64,000 bases of DNA from Lentzea alba (GCF_011067745.1 NZ_JAAMPJ010000010.1:310001-374000), one strand, 5' to 3'; counted from the stretch's first letter, positions 48,882 to 58,335 are shown. The notes: generated by a model not told the origin, from the sequence alone. A program made the numbers and translations.

Positions 48882-51515
48882 TCTGATGCCGAGCTTCGTG
48901 TACACCTTGCGCAGGTGGTACTCGATGGTCTTGGGGCTCAGGAACAACGCGGCGGCCACCTCGCGGGTGGTCTTGCCCTCCACGAGCAGCAGTGACACCT
49001 GGAGTTCCTGCGGCGTAAGGGTTTCGCTCGGCGTGCGACGCTTGATCGTCTCACCGGTCGCGCCGAGCTCGACCGCGGCGAGGTCCGCCCAGCGGGCCGC
49101 TCGCAGGTTCTCGAACGTCTCCAGCGCGGCGTGCAGGTGCGGCCGGGCGTCCACCCGCCGCCGGGCCCGGCGCAGGCGGGCACCGTAGGCGAGGCGGGTG
49201 CGGGCGGTCTCGAAGTCGTCCAAGGTCCTTTCGTGGCACCGCAGGGCCGCCTCGAAATGCGTGTCGACGGAGGCGTTCTCGCTGAGCACGCCGATCGCCC
49301 GTTCGGCACGTCCCATCGCCCACGGCTGGCCCTTCGCCGCCGCCTCGGCCCGGAAGCGTCGCGCGACCTGGTGAGCCTCGTCGCGCCGGCCCAGCCGGAC
49401 CAGCGCGTCGGTGAGTTCGGGCGCGGGGGACAGGTCCGGGTCGGTGAGCCGCAGCTCGCCGAGCAGTCCGGCGAGTTCTTCCAGCCGGGTCAACGCCCGG
49501 TGCGCGTTGCCGAGGCCGAGTTCCAGCTCTCCCAACGCGAACAGCGACCAGACGCGTCCGATGTGGATGTCGCGGGCGCGGCAGATCGGCAACGCCTCCG
49601 CGACGAGCGCCCGGCACTGCTCCTCGTCGCCCAGGCGGGCCCGCAGCCACGCCAGCCCGGCCAGGCACATCGCGAGATCGGTCTCCTGCCCGGTCTCCCG
49701 TGCCAGCCGGGTCGCCTCGTCGTAGGTCGCCTCCGCGCGGACCCACTGGTTGGTGGTGGCCTCGTCCCTCGCGACGTGGAACAGCAACGACGGCAACGTC
49801 CCCACGGCCGCTTCGGCCCGCGCTTCGCCGACGATGCGCCGCAGCTCCACCCCCGAGGAGGCGTCGCGCAGGAACAGCGGGCCGATCATCAACCACGGCA
49901 GCCGGCGCCGGTCGTCGTGCAGCAGGCGAGAGCCGGCGAGCAGGTCGGCCGCGGACCGGACCTGGTCGGCGCCGCCCAGGTTCGCGAGAATCCGGGCGAC
50001 GCCCGCCGCCATCAGACCGAGCCCGCGAGCCCGCGGGGTGGTCACTCGCCCGAGCAGGTGCTCGATGTCGTGGGCCAGTTCGACGCCGCTCGTGGTGTCA
50101 CCGAGGTAGAAGCAGGCGTGCACCGCGTCGGCCAGCAGCACGACGCTGTCGTCGGGGTCGCCGGACCGGTGGGCGGCGCTCCGGCACAGGTCCCGTGCCT
50201 CGGTCAGGGAACCGGTGCGGGCCGCGATCGCACCGCGCAGTTCGAGCGCGGTCTGTTCGGCCGGCCCCACCTCGTCGAGCAACGCGACGGCTCTCTGCGT
50301 GGTGCCGGCCAGCCACGCCGACTCCGCCGCCGCCACGCACAGAGCGCGGTGCCGTCCGGCGTCCGGGCTCAGCCGTGCGGCCCGCTCGTACGCGGCCGCC
50401 GCGACGTCGTGCGCGCTTCGTTCGTGCGCTCGCTGGGCGGCCAGGACGAGAAGGTCAGCGGTATGGGCGTCCGGTCCCAGGGTCGCCTCGGCCAGGTGCC
50501 AGGCGTGCCGGTCCGCGTCGTGCGGGCCGAACACCTCCGCCACGGCGCGGTGGATCGCGCGGCGGCGTTGCGGGGTGGCGTCGCCGTAGACCGCGGCCCG
50601 GATCAGCGGGTGGCGGAACTCGACGCGGCCGTCGGTGATCCGGACGAGCGTGGCGTTCTCGGCCTCCGTCAGCGCGTCGACGTCGACACCGAGCAACCGG
50701 CACGCGCCCGCGACCACCCGCAGATCGTGGCCCGCCACGGAAGCGACGATCAGGGCCGCGCGCCCGGCCTCGGTCAGCGACCTCGCCTGCTCGGCGAACT
50801 CGTGCGCCAACGCCGCGGACACCGGCAGCGGGGCCTCCGGCGACGCGTGCTCCAGCCGCTGTGCGCCCGCGGCCAGTTCGATCAGCGCGAGGGGGTTGCC
50901 CGCGGTCGCCTTGTGCAGGCGCGCGACCAGTTCGTGCGACACGGCGACGTCCGAACGGCTCGCCACCAGCTCGCCCGCGGCGGCGAGGTCGAGGCCCGCC
51001 AACGGCAGCGTGGGCAGCGGCGGATCGGGCGAGCGCGAGGTCGCCAGCAGCACGATCGGGTCGGCCACGAGCCTGCGGGCGGCGAACGCCAGCGCGTCCG
51101 CGGAGGGCCGGTCGAACAGGTGCAGGTCGTCGAGCAGCACCGCGACCGGCCGGTTCTCGGCGAACCGGCAGAGCAGGCTCAGCGTCGCGGCGCCGACCGC
51201 GAACCGGTCACCGGTCGTGCCGGGCCGCAGGGCCAGCGCGACGGACAGCGCCTGCGCCTGAGGTGCCGGGATCTCGTCGAGCCGGTCCAGCGCGGGCCGC
51301 AACACCTGGTGCAGAGCACCGAACGGGATCTCCCGCTCGGGCTCGCTGCCGGCCGCGCGCAGGACGTTCATGCCGGTGGCGCACTCGGCCGCGTGGTGCA
51401 GCAACGCGGTCTTGCCGACCCCGGGATCACCGGTGATGGCCAGGACGCCGCCGTGCCCGAGCCGAGCGCCCGCGACGAGCCGCTCGATCTGTCGACGCTC
51501 GGACTCGCGCCCCAT
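48849..51515 (-). CDS. Large ATP-binding LuxR (LAL) regulator
   Basis: An 888-residue LAL-type regulator. Walker A is GDPGVGKTALLHH (near residue 35) and Walker B VAVLLDDLHLFDRPSADAL, with the normal spacing of about 100 residues that the LuxR-type gene at 7875 lacks. TPR-like repeats fill the centre, and the C-terminal 65 residues are the LuxR helix-turn-helix (LTPQELQVSLLLVEGKTTRE, SPKTIEYHLRKVY). I use ATG 51515 (MGRESERRQIE), the normal family start; GTG 51521 is possible. It is divergent from the methyltransferase gene, with the stem-loop repeats between. Confidence 0.88.
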   Translation of the reverse strand: MGRESERRQIERLVAGARLGHGGVLAITGDPGVGKTALLHHAAECATGMNVLRAAGSEPEREIPFGALHQVLRPALDRLDEIPAPQAQALSVALALRPGTTGDRFAVGAATLSLLCRFAENRPVAVLLDDLHLFDRPSADALAFAARRLVADPIVLLATSRSPDPPLPTLPLAGLDLAAAGELVASRSDVAVSHELVARLHKATAGNPLALIELAAGAQRLEHASPEAPLPVSAALAHEFAEQARSLTEAGRAALIVASVAGHDLRVVAGACRLLGVDVDALTEAENATLVRITDGRVEFRHPLIRAAVYGDATPQRRRAIHRAVAEVFGPHDADRHAWHLAEATLGPDAHTADLLVLAAQRAHERSAHDVAAAAYERAARLSPDAGRHRALCVAAAESAWLAGTTQRAVALLDEVGPAEQTALELRGAIAARTGSLTEARDLCRSAAHRSGDPDDSVVLLADAVHACFYLGDTTSGVELAHDIEHLLGRVTTPRARGLGLMAAGVARILANLGGADQVRSAADLLAGSRLLHDDRRRLPWLMIGPLFLRDASSGVELRRIVGEARAEAAVGTLPSLLFHVARDEATTNQWVRAEATYDEATRLARETGQETDLAMCLAGLAWLRARLGDEEQCRALVAEALPICRARDIHIGRVWSLFALGELELGLGNAHRALTRLEELAGLLGELRLTDPDLSPAPELTDALVRLGRRDEAHQVARRFRAEAAAKGQPWAMGRAERAIGVLSENASVDTHFEAALRCHERTLDDFETARTRLAYGARLRRARRRVDARPHLHAALETFENLRAARWADLAAVELGATGETIKRRTPSETLTPQELQVSLLLVEGKTTREVAAALFLSPKTIEYHLRKVYTKLGIRSRAELAARLP

Positions 51516-51638
51516 CAGCACACGGCGCAGTCTAGGTCGGCTCGCCTCCCGAAACGGATGCATCGGGCGACTCGGGCCAGCAGCTCGCCGGCGAAGCCGC
51601 ACGGCGCGTCGTGCTCCGACACGCCGTCGCCGCAGTGC

Positions 51639-51685
51639 ACGCGGGGAGCTTTCGTATCGTGTAACAGTACGAAAGGGCCCCGCGT
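51639..51685. repeat. Long stem-loop repeat, copy 1
   Basis: ACGCGGGGAGCTTTCGT (51639-51655) pairs with ACGAAAGGGCCCCGCGT (51669-51685) with two mismatches, around a 13-nt loop. No U-tract follows. The core GGGGAGCTTTC is shared with the palindrome at 29232-29306. Confidence 0.8.
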
Positions 51686-51758
51686 GTCGTCAGTTCGCCG
51701 GCGAGGTCGCTCCCAGTCTCGTGGCGCGTTGTGGTTCGGCACGCTGTTGCTGGAGTGC

Positions 51759-51805
51759 ACGCGGGGAGCTTTCGTGTCGTGTGACGGTACGAGAGGGCCC
51801 CGCGT
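51759..51805. repeat. Long stem-loop repeat, copy 2
   Basis: Same element exactly 120 bp after copy 1: left arm 51759-51775 identical to copy 1, right arm 51789-51805 differing by one base (ACGAGAGGG), and a loop differing at three positions. Changes outside the left arm suggest an older duplication with some drift. Confidence 0.8.
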
Positions 51806-51904
51806 GTCAGCAGCGACGGGCGGGCGGGGGACTAGGTGGGGCACCTGATGCGGTTGGGTTGTTGGCGCTCATAGGTTGCGGACCCTCAGCAGGAGGGAAG
51901 AGCG

Positions 51905-52978
51905 ATGACCACGACAAGACCCGAGGTCGACACCGACAAGCTCATGCAGTTCGTGTTCCGCGCCGTCGACGAGGTGGGGGCCACGTTGAACGCGGCGCTC
52001 GTCGTCATGGGCGACAAGCTCGGCTACTACCGCGCGATGGCGTCCGGTGACCCCGTCAGCCCCGCCGAGCTCGCGGACCGCAGCGGCACCGCGGAGCCCT
52101 ACGTGCGCGAGTGGCTCAACGCCCAGGCCGCCGGTGGCTACGTGACCTACGACCCCGCCACCGGGCGGTACGCGTTGCCCATCGAGCACGCGGTCGCGCT
52201 GACGGTCGAGGACAGTCCCGCGTTCCTGCCCGGGATGTTCCAGATCGCGCTCGGCACGGTGCACGACGCCGGACGGGTCCTGGACGCGGCCCGCAGCGGG
52301 GCCGGGGTCGGCTGGCACGAGCACAACACCGACGTGCACGTCGGCTGCGAGCGGTTCTTCCGGCCCAACTACGAGGCGAACCTGATCGAGGGCTGGCTGC
52401 CCGCGCTGGACGGCGTCACCGCCAAGCTGCGCGCCGGTGCCAGGGTCGCCGACGTCGGTTGCGGGCACGGCGCGTCGACGATCCTGATGGCGCGAGCGTT
52501 CCCGAACTCGACCTTCGTCGGCTCCGACTACCACCCCGAGTCGATCCGCGTCGCCCGCGAACGGGCGGCGGCCGCCGGGGTCGGCGACCGGGTGACGTTC
52601 GAAGTGGCCTCCGCCAAGGACTTCAGCGGCACGGGCTACGACCTCGTGACCATGTTCGACTGCCTGCACGACATGGGCGACCCGGTCGGGGCCGCGCAGC
52701 ACGTCCGCAGCGCGGTGGCGGCCGACGGCACGTGGATGATCGTCGAACCGATGGCCGGCGACCACGTCGAGGACAACCTCAACCCGGTCGGCCGCGCCTA
52801 CTACGGCTTCTCCACCCTGCTGTGCACGCCGGCCTCGCTGTCCCAGGACGTCGGCCTCGCGCTGGGCACCCAGGCCGGCCCCGCGCGGATTCGGGACGTG
52901 GCGGTCGCGGGCGGGTTCACCCGGTTCGCCGGGGTGGCCCAGACGCCGTTCAACCAGGTCCTGGAAGTCCGGCCGTGA
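51905..52978 (+). CDS. SAM-dependent methyltransferase with N-terminal winged helix (Rv2258c-like)
   Basis: A 357-residue methyltransferase. Residues 30-100 form a winged-helix-like dimerisation part (LADRSGTAEPYVREWLNAQA), followed by a class I Rossmann fold with the SAM motif VADVGCGHGASTILMARAFP, acidic SDYHPESI and TMFDCLHDM. The order resembles mycobacterial Rv2258c. ATG 51905 is preceded by GGAGGGAAG. The stop overlaps the GTG of the hydrolase-glycosyltransferase gene (GTGA), so both products probably modify the same small molecule. Confidence 0.87.
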   Translation: MTTTRPEVDTDKLMQFVFRAVDEVGATLNAALVVMGDKLGYYRAMASGDPVSPAELADRSGTAEPYVREWLNAQAAGGYVTYDPATGRYALPIEHAVALTVEDSPAFLPGMFQIALGTVHDAGRVLDAARSGAGVGWHEHNTDVHVGCERFFRPNYEANLIEGWLPALDGVTAKLRAGARVADVGCGHGASTILMARAFPNSTFVGSDYHPESIRVARERAAAAGVGDRVTFEVASAKDFSGTGYDLVTMFDCLHDMGDPVGAAQHVRSAVAADGTWMIVEPMAGDHVEDNLNPVGRAYYGFSTLLCTPASLSQDVGLALGTQAGPARIRDVAVAGGFTRFAGVAQTPFNQVLEVRP

Positions 52979-55083
52979 CCGCCGAGCCGCGCCCGGTCCG
53001 CGAGGCCGACCAGACCGGTTTTGCCGAGCGGGCCGGGGTGCGGCTCGCGTTCAAGGTCTACGACAACCCCGGCAGGCCAACGGTTCTGCTCATGCCGACC
53101 TGGTCGATCGTGCCGTCGCTGTTCTGGAAGGCGCAGGTGCCCTATCTCGCGCGGCACCTCCGGGTGGTCACCTTCGACGGCCGGGGCAGCGGCACCTCGG
53201 ACCGCCCGGTCGGCGGTGAGTCCTATGTGGACTGCGAGTACGCCGAGGACGCGATCGCGGTTCTGGACGCGACGGCGACCGGACGTGCCGTGCTGGTGGC
53301 GTTGTCGCGCGGGGACGCGTGGTCGGTGCTCGCGGCCGCGCGCCACCCGGACCGCGTCACCGGCATCGTCGCCATCGCCCCGGCGAGCGGGTCGCTGATC
53401 GGCGCGCAGGCCCAGGAACAGCAGGCCTGGGAATCCACCGAGGACGGGATCAAGTACAACCGGAGGTACTGGCTTTCCGGAGGGTACGACGACTTCGTCG
53501 ACTGGTTCTTCGCCAGGATGTTCCCCGAACCGCACTCCACCAAGCAGATCGAGGACGCCGTGCGGTGGGCGCACCAGATCGAGCCCGCCACGCTCGTGGA
53601 CACCACGGCCGGACGGTTGGCCTCGGAGTCCGTCGTCGCGGCCTGCGGCGAGGTGAAGTGCCCGGTGCTGGTGATCCACGGAACCGACGACCGCGTCCGC
53701 CCGCACGCCATCGGCGAACGCCTCGCCGAACTGACCGGCGGATCGCTGGTGCTGCTGGAGGACTCCGGGCACGGCGTGCCCGCCCGCGAACCGGTGCGGA
53801 TCAACCTGCTGATCAAGGAGTTCGTCGACCGCGTGCACCCGGTGGCCTCCCAAAAGAGGTCGTCCAGAGCGCTCAGCAGACCGCCACGGGCGTTGTACCT
53901 GAGCTCACCGATCGGCCTCGGTCACGCCCGGCGCGACCTCGCCATCGCCTCCGAGCTGCGCAAACTGCGCCCGGACCTGCAGATCGACTGGCTGGCGCAA
54001 CATCCCGTCACCGAAGTGCTCGGCCCGGCGGGCGAACGGATCCACCCCGCGTCCGCGTGGCTCGCCACCGAGTCGGCCCACGTGGAGGACGACGCGGGAG
54101 AGCACGACCTGCACGTGTTCGAGACGTTCCGGCGACTGGACGCGGTGCTGGTGAACAACTTCATGGTGTTCGAGGACCTCCTCGCCGCCGAGCCGTACGA
54201 CCTGGTCATCGGCGACGAGGCGTGGGAGGTCGACTACTTCCTGCACGAGAACCCGCGGCTCAAGCGGAGCGCCTTCGCCTGGCTGACCGACTTCGTCGGC
54301 TGGCTCCCGATGCCCGACGGCGGCGCCCGCGAGGAACGCCTGACCACCGACTACAACCTGGAGATGATCGAGCAGCGCGCCCGCCTGCGGCGCGTGCGCG
54401 ACAGGTCGGTGTTCGTCGGCAACCCGGACGACGTGGTCGCGCTGCCGTTCGGTCCTGGCCTGCCCGCCATTCGCGAGTGGACGGAGGAGAACTTCGACTT
54501 CTCCGGCTACGTAACGGGATTCGACCCACCGGACACAGGCGAGCGCTCGGCGCTGCGCAGACGGATCGGCGTTCGGCCGGACGAAAAGCTGTGTGTGGTC
54601 ACGGTCGGCGGCTCCGGCGTGGGCGAGTCGTTGCTCCGCCGCGTGCTCGACGCTGTGCCGTTCGTGCGCAAGCTGGTGCCGGGCTTGAGGTTCCTCGTCG
54701 TCACCGGGCCGCGCATCGATCCGTTGTCGCTGCCCCGCTGTGACGGCGTGGCGGTGCACGGCTTCCTGCCGGACCTGCACCGGCACCTCGCCGCGTGCGA
54801 CCTGGCGGTGGTGCAGGGCGGCCTGACCACGTGCATGGAGCTGACCGCCAGCCGCCGTCCGTTCATCTTCGTGCCGCTGCGCCACCACTTCGAGCAGAAC
54901 TTCCACGTCCGGCACCGGCTCGCCCGTTACGGCGCGGGCCGGTGCATGACCTACGAGGACGTCGTCGAACCGGAAGCCCTGGCCGCCGCCATGGCCGCGG
55001 AGATCGGGCGGGAGGTCGGCTACCGGCCGGTCGAGACCGACGGTGCCGTCCGCGCCGCCGCCCTGCTGGCCGACCTGCTGTGA
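52975..55083 (+). CDS. Alpha/beta-hydrolase fused to GT-B glycosyltransferase
   Basis: A 702-residue two-domain protein. Residues 1-290 are an alpha/beta hydrolase: FDGRGSGTSDRP, nucleophile elbow ALSRGDAW (first Gly of GxSxG is Ala), acid Asp in HGTDDRVRP and His in DSGHGVPAR. After a short Ser/Arg linker, residues 300-700 are a GT-B glycosyltransferase: LSSPIGLGHARRDLAIASEL, GSGVGESLLRRVLD and the donor-site VQGGLTTCMELTASRRPFIF. No stop or frameshift separates them, so it is a true fusion. GTG 52975 overlaps the methyltransferase stop. The fusion suggests sequential or editing steps on a glycosylated small molecule; the substrate is unknown. Confidence 0.87.
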   Translation: MTAEPRPVREADQTGFAERAGVRLAFKVYDNPGRPTVLLMPTWSIVPSLFWKAQVPYLARHLRVVTFDGRGSGTSDRPVGGESYVDCEYAEDAIAVLDATATGRAVLVALSRGDAWSVLAAARHPDRVTGIVAIAPASGSLIGAQAQEQQAWESTEDGIKYNRRYWLSGGYDDFVDWFFARMFPEPHSTKQIEDAVRWAHQIEPATLVDTTAGRLASESVVAACGEVKCPVLVIHGTDDRVRPHAIGERLAELTGGSLVLLEDSGHGVPAREPVRINLLIKEFVDRVHPVASQKRSSRALSRPPRALYLSSPIGLGHARRDLAIASELRKLRPDLQIDWLAQHPVTEVLGPAGERIHPASAWLATESAHVEDDAGEHDLHVFETFRRLDAVLVNNFMVFEDLLAAEPYDLVIGDEAWEVDYFLHENPRLKRSAFAWLTDFVGWLPMPDGGAREERLTTDYNLEMIEQRARLRRVRDRSVFVGNPDDVVALPFGPGLPAIREWTEENFDFSGYVTGFDPPDTGERSALRRRIGVRPDEKLCVVTVGGSGVGESLLRRVLDAVPFVRKLVPGLRFLVVTGPRIDPLSLPRCDGVAVHGFLPDLHRHLAACDLAVVQGGLTTCMELTASRRPFIFVPLRHHFEQNFHVRHRLARYGAGRCMTYEDVVEPEALAAAMAAEIGREVGYRPVETDGAVRAAALLADLL

Positions 55084-55085
55084 CC

Positions 55086-55451
55086 TCAGTGGCGCTTGGC
55101 GTAGTCGTCCGAGCCCTGCCAGTCGATCAGCACGCACGGTTCGTCGCCGACGACCCACGCGTCGTGTCCCGGCGCGGCCATCATGAAGTCACCAGGTCTG
55201 ATCTCCTCCTCCTGGCCGTCGTCCATGACGATCATCATCCGGCCCGACACGCAGTAGCCCTTGTGGGCCACCTGGCAGCTGTCGGTCTGGGCGAGCGGCT
55301 TGACGTGCTCGGACCAGCGCCACCCCGGCTGGAAGACGGCCCGCCCCACCGGGCCGGCCTCGAGGTTGAGCAGGTCCAGCTGACCCATGTTCTGCTCGAA
55401 GGGACGGGTCTCCTCAGGGGTGTCGAAGCTCTTGACGAGCAGACCGGACAT
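55086..55451 (-). CDS. Small cupin-domain protein
   Basis: A 121-residue single-domain cupin: PGWRWSEHVKPLAQTDSCQV and HKGYCVSGRMMIVMDDGQEE form motif 1, and EIRPGDFMMAAPGHDAWVVG motif 2. One of the usual metal His is retained in each motif (H of SEHVKP, H of APGHDAW). It may bind a metal and a small acid or act as a sensor. It is convergent to the hydrolase-glycosyltransferase gene, with 2 bp between stops. ATG 55451. Confidence 0.8.
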   Translation of the reverse strand: MSGLLVKSFDTPEETRPFEQNMGQLDLLNLEAGPVGRAVFQPGWRWSEHVKPLAQTDSCQVAHKGYCVSGRMMIVMDDGQEEEIRPGDFMMAAPGHDAWVVGDEPCVLIDWQGSDDYAKRH

Positions 55452-55602
55452 GGCCGCCTCCTGGTGATCGGCGAAGGGTGGTGGATCGAGGACAACACGC
55501 GGCGAGCACCGGGCGCACGTGGCGCAAGGCCCGTTCGTCAGGGCCGAAAGACGGAACCTGTTAGTAGCTTCGGGCTAACTCAGCGTCAGTCCGGCTGCTC
55601 GA

Positions 55603-58221
55603 TCACCGCGTGGTGTGGGCCAGCCCGGACAGGTCGAGGATGCGGGCGGGAGCACTGCCCGCACCGGCCACGATGGACAGAATCCGGCCGCGTTCCTTGG
55701 CGGACCCCAACGCCTGCAACAACAACGCGACACCGGAACTGCTGAGGTAGTCGAGACCGCTGAGGTCCAGCTCGATCGGCCGGTCGTCCGCGGCCTCGAC
55801 GCGGGCGAGCAGCTGCACGCGCAGGTCCTCCACCGTCGCGGTGTCGAGATCGCCGGTCAGCAGCACCAGCTGGACGTGGTCGTCCGCCCCTTCGACCAGG
55901 CCCGTCGCCGCTGTCGTGAGCCGCACCCGAGGCGGTGTGGCCTCGATGTTCGGTTCGGCCGGCACGTGGAAGCGGATGGTCGTCCCGTCTTCGCCGGTGT
56001 CCAGCTCCACCTCCTCGCCGATCGTGCCGATCAACGTCAGGCCGCGACCCCGATAGCCCTTGTCCTGCGGCGCCGGACGCCAGCGGCCGTGATCGGCGAC
56101 GGTCACCCGGACACCACGGCCGGTGCACTCCAGCGTGGTGTCGAACGCACCGCCGCCGACCGGGTAGGCGTGGTCCACCACGTTCGCCGCGGCCTCGCCC
56201 AGCGTGAGCTCGAGGTCGTAGATCGCGTCCGCGGACAACCCCGCCTCCGCGGCCCACGTCGTCGCGGCTCGCCGCAACGGCGACAGCTCGACGGACAGGG
56301 CGGGCAGGTGGCGGTGCAACGGCGGGGGCAGGTGCCGTGCCACCACGAGTGCCACGTCGTCGGTCTGACCGTCCGGCAGCATCGCGGCGATGATCCGCCG
56401 CACCAGCGCGGCCGGGTCGAGGGCGGACGCGTCGTCCACCACGTCCGCGAGCCGTTGCATGCCCTGGTCGAGCAGTTCGCCGCGGCGTTCCACCAGGCCG
56501 TCGGTGTACAGCACCACCGAGGCACCCGGCGGGAACCAGACCGTATGCTGACGGCGCAACGTCGGACCGACCGCCCCCAGCACGCCACCGACGTCGGCCG
56601 GCAGCACCCGCGCCCCGGACGGCGCGATCACCACGGGCGGCGGATGCCCGGCGGCCGACCAGCACAGCTCCCCGATGGCCCAGTCGAAGATCACGCACGC
56701 GCACGTGCTGCCCACCGCGCCGTTCACCCGAGCGGCGAACGCGTCGAGACGCCGCAACGACTCCGCGGGGGAGTGGCCGTCGATCAGGTAGCCGGCCAGC
56801 GCGCTGCGCAGCTGCCCCATGACCGCGGCGGCCGCCGGCCCTTTCCCGACGACGTCGCCCACCGACAGACCCACGCGGGTCGCGCCGATCGGGACCACCT
56901 CGTACCAGTCACCACCGATCTGCGAGTGCCGCGCGGCGGGCAGATACCGAGCGGCGGTCGTGAGCCTGGGCAGCACGGGAAGTTCGCGGGGCAGCAGGCC
57001 TTCCTGCAACGCGGCGGCGATCTCGTGCTCGCGTTGCAGCAGCAGCTCCCGTTCGGCCTCGGCCCGCCGGCGCTCGGTCACGTCCCGGCCGATCGCCTGC
57101 AGACCCGTCGGCGTGGGCTGGACGCTGAGTTCCAGCGCGATCTCCGTGCCGTCCGCGCGGCGCATGGTCACCACGTGCGACGCGGAGAGATCGGCCGGGA
57201 GCCCGTCGACGACGAGGTCGGCGACCGGAGTGCCCAGCAACTGGTCGGGTGGGTAGCCGAGCAGGTGGCCCGTGGCCGGGTTGACGGCGGCGAACCTCAG
57301 GTCGTGGTCCAGCAACCAGATCGCGTCGGTCGCCCGTTCCACGAGCCGCCGGTGGCGTTGTTCGCTGTCGCGCAACGCACGATCGGCGTGCGCGCGTTGC
57401 ATCGACTCCCAACAGCGGTTCACCACGACCGAAACCAGGTCGATCTCGTCCTGGGTCCACCGCCGCACGCTGGCCTGGTGCACCGCCATCGCGGCGACGA
57501 ACCGGCCGCCGCGCAACAACGGCAGGCAGATCACCGCGCGAATGCCGGTGAGCCGGTACGCGGCGAGGTCTTCTGCGTCGAGCCGCGGGTCGTCGAGCGA
57601 GTCGACCACCACCCACGGCTCGCCCGCGCGCATCGCGGCCAGCGCGCCGTTGCCGAACTCGCGCATCGCGAACCGCCCCGGCAACGGAGGCAGCCCGGTC
57701 GCGTGGTCGCCGCTCATGACGAAGTGGTTCTCGTCCGCTTCCGTTCTGGCGTAAGCACACCGGTCGACGCCCAGGTGTTCGCCGAGCAACCGGGTCGCGA
57801 GCGACATCAGCTCTTCGGCGTCGTCGAGCAGTTGCGACTCGCGGTCGAGGAGATCGAGGAACTGCTGCCGTTGCAACGCCGCCTGCCGTTCGGTCACGTC
57901 GATCAGCACGCCGCTGCGACCCGTGCCGTGCACCCGCGTCTTCTCCAGCAACCACAGGAGATCACCGGACGCGGTGGTGACCCGGTACGTCGACTCGTAG
58001 TCCGCTGCCGACTCCCACCTGAGCCGTTCGCTCGCCTCGCGGTCGTCGGGATGCGTGATCCCGGCCCAGAAACCGGGATCGTCGAACCAGCGCTGCCGGG
58101 GATGACCGAGGAGCCGCTCGGCGGAACGGGACAGGAAGGTGATGACACGAGTGCTGGAATCACCGCGCCACACCACGACCGCGAGATCGTCCACCAGCGC
58201 GGCGAGCTCCGAGTCGTTCAT
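55603..58221 (-). CDS. PAS-GAF-PAS-PP2C-ATPase-STAS single-chain partner-switch protein
   Basis: An 872-residue signalling protein: PAS (1-115, AERLLGHPRQRWFDDPGFWA), GAF (130-275, GVDRCAYARTEADENHFVMS), PAS (290-395, DAIWLLDHDLRFAAVNPATG), SpoIIE/PP2C phosphatase (415-620, IGGDWYEV with metal Asp about 438, GDVVGKGPAAAAVM, TDDVALVVA), an RsbW-type ATPase (630-755, GEAAANVVDHAYP, GRGLTLI) and a STAS domain (775-872, LSGLDYLSSSGVALLLQAL). It contains phosphatase, anti-sigma-like kinase and anti-anti-sigma-like target in one chain, so the partner switch can run in cis. It is the last gene of the stressosome locus, 114 bp after the receiver-PP2C gene. Confidence 0.92.
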   Translation of the reverse strand: MNDSELAALVDDLAVVVWRGDSSTRVITFLSRSAERLLGHPRQRWFDDPGFWAGITHPDDREASERLRWESAADYESTYRVTTASGDLLWLLEKTRVHGTGRSGVLIDVTERQAALQRQQFLDLLDRESQLLDDAEELMSLATRLLGEHLGVDRCAYARTEADENHFVMSGDHATGLPPLPGRFAMREFGNGALAAMRAGEPWVVVDSLDDPRLDAEDLAAYRLTGIRAVICLPLLRGGRFVAAMAVHQASVRRWTQDEIDLVSVVVNRCWESMQRAHADRALRDSEQRHRRLVERATDAIWLLDHDLRFAAVNPATGHLLGYPPDQLLGTPVADLVVDGLPADLSASHVVTMRRADGTEIALELSVQPTPTGLQAIGRDVTERRRAEAERELLLQREHEIAAALQEGLLPRELPVLPRLTTAARYLPAARHSQIGGDWYEVVPIGATRVGLSVGDVVGKGPAAAAVMGQLRSALAGYLIDGHSPAESLRRLDAFAARVNGAVGSTCACVIFDWAIGELCWSAAGHPPPVVIAPSGARVLPADVGGVLGAVGPTLRRQHTVWFPPGASVVLYTDGLVERRGELLDQGMQRLADVVDDASALDPAALVRRIIAAMLPDGQTDDVALVVARHLPPPLHRHLPALSVELSPLRRAATTWAAEAGLSADAIYDLELTLGEAAANVVDHAYPVGGGAFDTTLECTGRGVRVTVADHGRWRPAPQDKGYRGRGLTLIGTIGEEVELDTGEDGTTIRFHVPAEPNIEATPPRVRLTTAATGLVEGADDHVQLVLLTGDLDTATVEDLRVQLLARVEAADDRPIELDLSGLDYLSSSGVALLLQALGSAKERGRILSIVAGAGSAPARILDLSGLAHTTR

Positions 58222-58335
58222 GTCATCCCCACGTCCCCCACAGCGGCTCCAGTGGAGGTGAACACCTGTCGGCTCAAGCGCACCTCGGCGAACGGGAACG
58301 ACACTACTGGGAACACCGGTCGCCTGCCTTTCGGT

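Larger units (their letters stand above)
51516..51904. other. 389-bp intergenic region carrying a tandem stem-loop duplication
   Basis: No gene is seen. The region is a degenerate duplication of about 110-120 bp (from about 51581 and again from about 51691); each copy ends in a long stem-loop. Matching parts include AGT/GCTCGCCGGCGA, GGCGCGTYGTG and GTGCACGCGGGGAGCTTTCG. The promoter for the methyltransferase gene probably lies after 51806, but I see no clear boxes. Confidence 0.6.

Noticed and set aside
52111..52974. In-frame 5' extension of the hydrolase-glycosyltransferase fusion
   Set aside because: That stretch is the out-of-frame shadow of the methyltransferase gene; the GTG at 52975 with a GTGA overlap is a better start.
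55560..55579. GTTAG/CTAAC inverted repeat upstream of the stressosome-locus terminal gene's 3' end
   Set aside because: Only 5-bp arms around a 10-nt spacer; too weak to call an operator.
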